Assembly (NCBI RefSeq): GCF_000003605.2
Contig: NW_003119805.1
Span: 1 to 17,729, forward strand
DNA length: 17,729 bases
Source of the DNA: Saccoglossus kowalevskii
Lineage: Eukaryota > Hemichordata > Enteropneusta > Harrimaniidae
Direction: 5' to 3'
Shown here: one piece after another, positions 12,003-17,729 of the stretch
How the letters are laid out: the number at the start of each line of letters is the position of its first letter
How positions within the stretch are numbered: the stretch's first letter is position 1
Made by a program: the position numbers and the translations under genes
The notes under the pieces: generated by a model
What the model saw: only the letters and a program-made list of their open reading frames with translations
What the model was told of the DNA's origin: nothing
Database searches by the model: none

Positions 12003-12401
12003 ACATGTCATGCACATCGACTTACCAATGTGGAGTTTTACATGACTGAACATGTCACGCACATCGACTTACCAATATGGAGTTTTACGTGACTGAACAT
12101 GTCACGCACATCGACTTACCAATGTGGAGTTTTACAAGACTTGACATGTCACGTACATCGACTTACCAATGTGGAGTTTTACATAACTGGACATGTCACG
12201 TACATCGAATTACCAATGTGGAGTTTTACACTACTGGACATGTCACGCACATCGACTTACCAATGTGAAGTTTTACATAACTGGACATGTCACATACATC
12301 GAAATTACCTATGTGGAGTTTTACATGACTGAACATGTCACGTACATCGACTTACCAATGTGGAGTTTTACAAGACTGAACATGTCATGCACATCGACTT
12401 A

Positions 12402-13340
12402 CCAATGTGAGTTTACATAACTGGACATGTCACGTACATCGACTTACCAATGTGGAGTTTTACATGACTGGACATGTCACGTACATCGACTTACCAATGT
12501 GGAGTTTACATGACTGGACATGTCACGTACATCGACTTTCTAATGTAGAGTTTGCATGACTGGATATCTCACGTACATCGACTTACCAATGTGGAGTTTT
12601 ACATGACTGAACATGTCACGCACATCGACTTTCCAATATGGAGTTTTACGTGACTGAACATGTCACGCACATCGACTTACCAATGTGGAGTTTTACATGA
12701 CTGGACATATCATGCACATCGACTTGCCAATGTGGAGTTTTACATAACTGGACATGTCACGTACATCGACATACCAATATGGAGTTTTACATGACTGAAC
12801 ATGTCACGCACATCGACTTTCCAATATGGAGTTTTACGTGACTGAACATGTCACGCACATCGACTTACCAATGTGGAGTTTTACATGACTGGACATGTCA
12901 TGCACATCGACTTGCCAATGTGGAGTTTTACATAACTGGACATGTCACGTACATCGACTTACCAATATGGAGTTTTACATGACTGAACATGTCACGCACA
13001 TCGACTTACCAATGTGGAGTTTTACATGACTGGACATGTCATGCACATCGACTTACCAATGTGGAGTTTTACATAACTGGACATGTCACGTACATCGAAT
13101 TACCAATGTGGAGTTTTACACTACTGGACATGTCACGCACATCGACTTGCCAATGTGTAGTTTTACATAACTGGACATGTCACGCACATCGACTTACCAA
13201 TGTGGAGTTTTACATGACTGAACATGTCACGTACATCGAATTACCAATGTGGAGTTTTACAAGACTGAACATGTCACGGACATCGACTTACCAATATGGA
13301 GTTTTACATGACTGAACATGTCACGCACATCGACTTACCA
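12402..13340. repeat. Type B satellite domain, copy 3
   Basis: Carries three-T monomers (12412-12414, 12505-12507, 12551-12553), a CTTTCTAATGTAGAG monomer near 12535 related to those at 36 and 1022, and CTTTCC TATGG monomers near 12630 and 12818 related to one near 1307. It includes a four-monomer tandem duplication (12611-12986). The part at 12989-13315 matches 1619-1945, 242 monomers away. Compared with the first B domain, three monomers are missing between the CTTTCC monomer and this matched part. Confidence 0.8.
12611..12986. repeat. Tandem duplication of a four-monomer (188-bp) unit
   Basis: The unit 12611-12798 is repeated at 12799-12986. Each has, in order, a CGC CTTTCC TATGG monomer with GTGACTGA, a CGC monomer with ATGACTGG, a TGC CTTGCC monomer with ATAACTGG, and a CGT TATGG monomer with ATGACTGA. 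The first unit differs by CATATCATGC near 12708 and GACATACC near 12769. It is a short, recent-looking amplification inside a B domain; the corresponding stretch of the first B domain near 1288 has one unit only. Confidence 0.85.
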
Positions 13341-13456
13341 ATATGGAGTTTTACATGACTGAACATGTCACGCCCATCGACTTACCAATGTGGAGTTTTA
13401 CATGACTGGACATGTCACGTACATCGACTTACCAATGTGGAGTTTTACATGACTGA

Positions 13457-13926
13457 ACATGTCACGTACATCGAATTACCAATGTGGAGTTTTACAAGAC
13501 TGAACATGTCACGTACATCGACTTACCAATGTGGAGTTTTACAAGACTGAACATGTCATGCACATCGACTTACCAATGTGGAGTTTTACAAGACTTGACA
13601 TGTCACGCACATCGACTTACCAATGTGGAGTTTTACATGACTGGACATGTCACGTACATCGACTTACCAATGTGGAGTTTTACAAGACTGAACATGTCAT
13701 GCACATCGACTTACCAATGTGGAGTTTTACATAACTGGACATGTCACGCACATCGACCTACCAATGTGAAGTTTTACATAACTGGACATGTCACGTACAT
13801 CGAATTACCTATGTGGAGTTTTACATGACTGAACATGTCACTCACATCGACTTACCAATATGGAGTTTTACATGACTGAACATGTCACGTACATCGACTT
13901 ACCAATGTGAAGTTTTACGTGACTGG
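13457..13926. repeat. Core higher-order block, copy 7 (monomer g missing)
   Basis: Monomers a to f and h to k, with g absent exactly as in the copy at 7069. The matched region continues past the core for several monomers (through about 14200 against about 7810), offset 6388 bp, which is 136 monomers minus the four bases of indels counted between them. Confidence 0.87.
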
Positions 13927-14258
13927 ACATGTCATGCACATCGACTTACCAATGTGGAGTTTTACATGACTGAACATGTCACGCACATCGACTTACCAAT
14001 ATGGAGTTTTACGTGACTGAACATGTCACGCACATCGACTTACCAATGTGGAGTTTTACAAGACTTGACATGTCACGTACATCGACTTACCAATGTGGAG
14101 TTTTACATGACTGGGCATGTCACGTACATCGACTTACCAATGTGGAGTTTTACATGACTGAACATGTCACGTACATCGAATTACCAATGTGGAGTTTTAC
14201 AAGACTGAACATGTCACGTACATCGACTTACCAATGTGGAGTTTTACATGACTGAACA

Positions 14259-14880
14259 TGTCACGTACATCGACTTACCAATGTGGAGTTTTACATGACT
14301 GAACATGTCACGTACAAGGACTTACCAATGTGGAGTTTTACAAGACTGAACATGTCATGCACATCGACTTACCAATGTGGAGTTTTACATAACTGGACAT
14401 GTCACTTACATCGAATTACCAATGTGGAGTTTTACACTACTGGACATGTCACGTACATCGAATTACCAATGTGGAGTTTTACAAGACTGAACATGTCACG
14501 TACATCGACTTACCAATGTGGAGTTTTACAAGACTGAACATGTCATGCACATCGACTTACCAATGTGGAGTTTTACAAGACTTGACATGTCACGTACATC
14601 GACTTACCAATGTGGAGTTTTACATGACTGGGCATGTCACGTACATCGACTTACCAATGTGGAGTTTTACATGACTGAACATGTCACGTACATCGAACTA
14701 CCAATGTGGAGTTTTACAAGACTGAACATGTCACGTACATCGACTTACCAATGTGGAGTTTTGCAAGACTGAACATGTCATGCACATCGACTTACCAATG
14801 TGGAGATTTACAAGACTTGACATGTCACGTACATCGACTTACCAATGTGGAGTTTTACATGACTGGGCATGTCACGTACA
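14259..14880. repeat. Segment duplicated from the first A domain
   Basis: Monomer order matches about 3782-4400, including the rare ACAAGGACTT monomer (14314 against 3837), the CTT-GAATT monomer, an ACTACTGG tail and a GAACT monomer (near 14696 against 4219). The offset of 10477 bp equals 223 monomers minus 4. Just upstream, the matching GTGACTGA-CGC block (14001 against 3430) is 225 monomers apart, so two monomers are missing between these points in this copy. Confidence 0.82.
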
Positions 14881-15618
14881 TAGACTTACCAATGTGGAGT
14901 TTTACATGACTGAACATGTCACGTACATCGAATTACCAATGTGGAGTTTTACAAGACTGAACATGTCACGTACATCGACTTACCAATGTGGAGTTTTACA
15001 AGACTTGACATGTCACGTACATCGACTTACCAATGTGGAGTTTTACATGACTGAACATGTCACGTACATCGACTTACCAATGTGGAGTTTTACATGACTG
15101 AACATGTCACGTACAAGGACTTGCCAATGTGGAGTTTTATATGACTGGACATGTCACGGACATCGACTTACCAATGTGGAGTTTTACAAGACTGAACATG
15201 TCATGCACATCGACTTACCAATGTGGAGTTTTACATGACTGGACATGTCACGTACATCGACTTACCAATGTGGAGTTTTACATGTCTGAACATGTCACGT
15301 ACATCGACTTACCAATGTGGAGTTTTACACTACTGGACATGTCACGCACATCGACTTACCAATGTGGAGTTTTACATAACTGGACATGTCACGCACATCG
15401 ACTTACCAATGCGGAGTTTTACATGACTGAACATGTCACGTACATCGACTTACCAATGTGGGGTTTTACAAGACTGAACATGTCATGCACATCGACTTAC
15501 CAATGTGGAGTTTTACAAGACTTGACATGTCACGTACATCGACTTACCAATGTGGAGTTTAACATGACTGGACATGTCACGTACATCGACTTACCAATGT
15601 GGAGTTTTACATGACTGA

Positions 15619-15947
15619 ACATGTCACGTACATCGAATTACCAATGTGGAGTTTTACAAGACTGAACATGTCACGTACATCGACTTACCAATGTGGAGTT
15701 TTACAAGACTGAACATGTCATGCACATCGACTTACCAATGTGGAGTTTTACAAGACTTGACATGTCACGCACATCGACTTACCAATGTGAAGTTTTACAT
15801 AACTGGACATGTCACGTACATCGAATTACCTATGTGGAGTTTTACATGACTGAACATGTCACTCACATCGACTTACCAATATGGAGTTTTACATGACTGA
15901 ACATGTCACGTACATCGACTTACCAATGTGAAGTTTTACGTGACTGG
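15619..15947. repeat. Core higher-order block, copy 8 (four monomers missing)
   Basis: Monomers a, b, c are followed by a hybrid with the CGC-GACTT start of d and the TGTGA-ATAACTGG end of h, then i, j, k. This is the expected product of an in-register deletion of four monomer lengths. The hybrid lies around 15767-15813. Confidence 0.8.
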
Positions 15948-16511
15948 ACATGTCATGCACATCGACTTACCAATGTGGAGTTTTACATGACTGAACATGT
16001 CACGCACATCGACTTACCAATATGGAGTTTTACGTGACTGAACATGTCACGCACATCGACTTACCAATGTGGAGTTTTACAAGACTTGACATGTCACGTA
16101 CATCGACTTACCAATGTGGAGTTTTACATGACTGGGCATGTCACGTACATAGACTTACCAATGTGGAGTTTTACATGACTGAACATGTCACGTACATCGA
16201 ATTACCAATGTGGAGTTTTACAAGACTGAACATGTCACGTACATCGACTTACCAATGTGGAGTTTTACAAGACTTGACATGTCACGTACATCGACTTACC
16301 AATGTGGAGTTTTACAAGACTTGACATGTCACGTACATCGACTTACCAATGTGGAGTTTTACATGTCTGAACATGTCACGTACATCGACTTACCAATGTG
16401 GAGTTTTACACTACTGGACATGTCACGCACATCGACTTACCAATGTGGAGTTTTACATAACTGGACATGTCACGCACATCGACTTACCAATGCGGAGTTT
16501 TACAAGACTGA

Positions 16512-16934
16512 ACATGTCATGCACATCGACTTACCAATGTGGAGTTTTACAAGACTTGACATGTCACGCACATCGACTTACCAATGTGGAGTTTTACATG
16601 ACTGGACATGTCACGTACATCGACTTACCAATGTGGAGTTTTACAAGACTGAACATGTCATGCACATCGACTTACCAATGTGGAGTTTTACATAACTGGA
16701 CATGTCACGTACATCGAATTACCAATGTGGAGTTTTACACTACTGGACATGTCACGCACATCGACCTACCAGTGTGAAGTTTTACATAACTGGACATGTC
16801 ACGTACATCGAATTACCTATGTGGAGTTTTACATGACTGAACATGTCACTCACATCGACTTACCAATATGGAGTTTTACATGACTGAACATGTCACGTAC
16901 ATCGACTTACCAATGTGAAGTTTTACGTGACTGG
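16512..16934. repeat. Core higher-order block, copy 9 (c to k)
   Basis: Nine monomers, c to k, in order; a and b are replaced upstream by a TGCGG monomer that ends in AAGACTGA. Monomer h reads CCAGTGTGA near 16769 where others have CCAATGTGA. The part from h onward matches about 15780 onward at exactly 987 bp, continuing to about 17227. The next monomer after k reads ACATGCCATGC, one of the few with an altered ACATGT core. Confidence 0.82.
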
Positions 16935-17440
16935 ACATGCCATGCACATCGACTTACCAATGTGGAGTTTTACATGACTGAACATGTCACGCACATCGAC
17001 TTACCAATATGGAGTTTTACGTGACTGAACATGTCACGCACATCGACTTACCAATGTGGAGTTTTACAAGACTTGACATGTCACGTACATCGACTTACCA
17101 ATGTGGAGTTTTACATGACTGGGCATGTCACGTACATAGACTTACCAATGTGGAGTTTTACATGACTGAACATGTCACGTACATCGAATTACCAATGTGG
17201 AGTCTTACAAGACTGAACATGTCACGTACATCGACTTACCAATGTGGAGTTTTACAAAACTGAACATGTCATGCACATCGACTTACCAATGTGAAGTTTT
17301 ACAAGACTTGACATGTCACGTACATCGACTTACCAATGTGGAGTTTTACATGATTGAACATGTCACGTACATCGACTTACCAATGTGGAGTTTTACATGA
17401 CTGAACATGTCACGTGCAAGGACTTGCCAATGTGGAGTTT

Positions 17441-17729
17441 TATATGACTGGACATGTCACGTACATCGACTTACCAATATGGAGTTTTACATGACTGAAC
17501 ATGTCACGCACATCGACTTAACAATATTGGGTTTTACATGACTGAACATGTCACGCACATCGACTTACCAATGTGGAGTTTTACATGACTGGACATGTCA
17601 TGCACATCGACTTACCAATGTGGAGTTTTACATAACTGGACATGTCACGTACATCGAATTACCAATGTGGAGTTTTACAGGGTACTGAACATGTCACTTA
17701 CACCGACTTACCAATATGGAGTTTTACAT
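17441..17729. repeat. Type B satellite domain, copy 4 (cut by window end)
   Basis: TATGG monomers with ATGACTGA tails resume at about 17460. A strongly altered monomer reads TTAACAATATTGGG near 17519-17532. The monomer order then resembles 480-620 and 1615-1750 until a two-base expansion (ACAGGGTACTGA, near 17678). The last monomer has CTTACACCGACTT and TATGG. The array runs out of the window here. Confidence 0.7.

Larger units (their letters stand above)
8949..12401. repeat. Type A satellite domain, copy 2
   Basis: Opens with block P and its three-monomer extension, then contains core copies at 9466 (partial), 10499 and 11486. The last two are in direct 21-monomer succession. The domain ends in degraded monomers: a CATACATCGAAATT monomer with an extra A near 12302, then a TGTGAGTTTAC monomer at 12406-12416 that has lost two bases. 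No unique sequence or gene is seen. Confidence 0.8.
13341..17440. repeat. Type A satellite domain, copy 3
   Basis: About 87 monomers. Contains core copies at 13457 (g missing), 15619 (seven monomers) and 16512 (starting at c), a segment matching the first A domain (about 14259-14880 against about 3782-4400), and a pair 987 bp apart (about 15760-16240 against 16747-17227). I found no net length change anywhere in this domain: core positions agree with a strict 47-bp lattice. It closes with a GTGCAAGGACTTGCC monomer and a TATATGACTGG tail near 17413-17450. Confidence 0.8.
1..17729. repeat. 47-bp satellite array, about 377 head-to-tail monomers
   Basis: The sequence repeats every 47 bases from the first base to the last, always in the same orientation. 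Taking ACATGT as monomer base 1, the first anchor is at 21 and the last at 17689, which is 376 monomers minus 4 bp. Length changes seen near 54, 100, 994, 1040, 4843, 6511, 7906, 7926, 7932, 7940, 8091, 8137, 9471, 12302, 12410, 12505, 12551 and 17678 sum to exactly -4, so the register is tracked throughout. Nearly invariant blocks are ACATGTCA, ACATCGA, TTACCAAT and GAGTTTTACA; variation sits at bases 9-11, 19, 28, 31 and 40-47. There is no interruption by unique DNA or a transposon. The length, uniformity and higher-order structure fit a eukaryotic satellite. The family is not one I recognise by name, and both array ends lie outside the window. Confidence 0.98.

Noticed and set aside
17408-17420. 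CACGTG E-box-like site at 17411
   Set aside because: It arises from a single substitution in one monomer (CACGTGCAAGG); one chance site in a satellite is not evidence of regulation.
1-17729. CRISPR array
   Set aside because: There are no repeat-plus-unique-spacer units. The whole 47 bp is repeated, variants recur at fixed positions, and no cas-like gene is present.
1-17729. Telomeric or simple microsatellite DNA
   Set aside because: The unit is 47 bp of complex sequence with no short telomere-like motif.
1-17729. CENP-B box in the monomer
   Set aside because: No stretch with the TTCG and CGGG elements of the CENP-B box was found in the monomer or its variants.
1-17729. Bacterial iteron origin or integrated phage DNA
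   Set aside because: Iterons are short arrays beside a rep gene. Here about 377 copies extend over 17.7 kb with no replication gene or other coding sequence.
1-17729. Inverted copies or a strand switch inside the array
   Set aside because: ACATGT is itself a palindrome, but the asymmetric blocks TTACCAAT and GAGTTTTACA keep one orientation from start to end.

Overview
The whole window lies inside one uninterrupted tandem-repeat (satellite) array with a 47-bp monomer, about 43% GC. Every monomer is in the same orientation. Counting from the first ACATGT anchor (21) to the last (17689) gives 376 monomers. The span is only 4 bp short of 376 x 47, and 18 small length changes that I could locate by eye account for exactly that -4. 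Neither edge of the array is in the window, so the true array is longer than 17.7 kb. I see no unique sequence, gene, RNA gene, transposon or CRISPR array. A homogenised array of this size suggests a eukaryotic genome (centromeric, pericentromeric, subtelomeric or heterochromatic satellite). Nothing in the sequence identifies the species.

Monomers share fixed blocks (ACATGTCA, ACATCGA, TTACCAAT, GAGTTTTACA). They differ at a few recurrent places: bases 9-11 (CGT, CGC, TGC, CTC, CTT, CGG), base 19 (GACTT or GAATT), base 28 (TGTGG or TATGG), base 31 (TGTGG or TGTGA), and the last eight bases (ATGACTGG, ATGACTGA, AAGACTGA, AAGACTTG, ATAACTGG, ACTACTGG, GTGACTGG and others). These act as barcodes and expose a second level of organisation. 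Bases are numbered with A of ACATGT as base 1.

Layout: two monomer communities alternate. Type B stretches (about 1-1815, 7906-8948, 12402-13340, 17441-end) are rich in TATGG, GTGACTG, CTTGCC and short T-tract forms. Type A stretches (about 1816-7905, 8949-12401, 13341-17440) are built from repeated copies of an 11-monomer (517-bp) core block, intact or with monomers missing. Ten copies are recognisable. Some adjacent copies are 21 monomers (987 bp) apart; others are 11, 42, 45 or 46 apart. The picture is an irregular higher-order repeat shaped by unequal exchange of multi-monomer blocks. Shared rare indels and shared missing monomers link blocks kilobases apart.

Many open frames of 60-161 codons exist on the + strand, but they are a by-product of the repeat. 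Because 47 is not a multiple of 3, each frame passes through all three monomer phases, and monomer types that lack a stop in the current phase leave the frame open. I annotate no protein-coding gene. The observations most worth following are the higher-order structure, the A/B alternation, the lineage-marking indels, and a palindromic ACATGT core in nearly every monomer that resembles a p53-family half-site.
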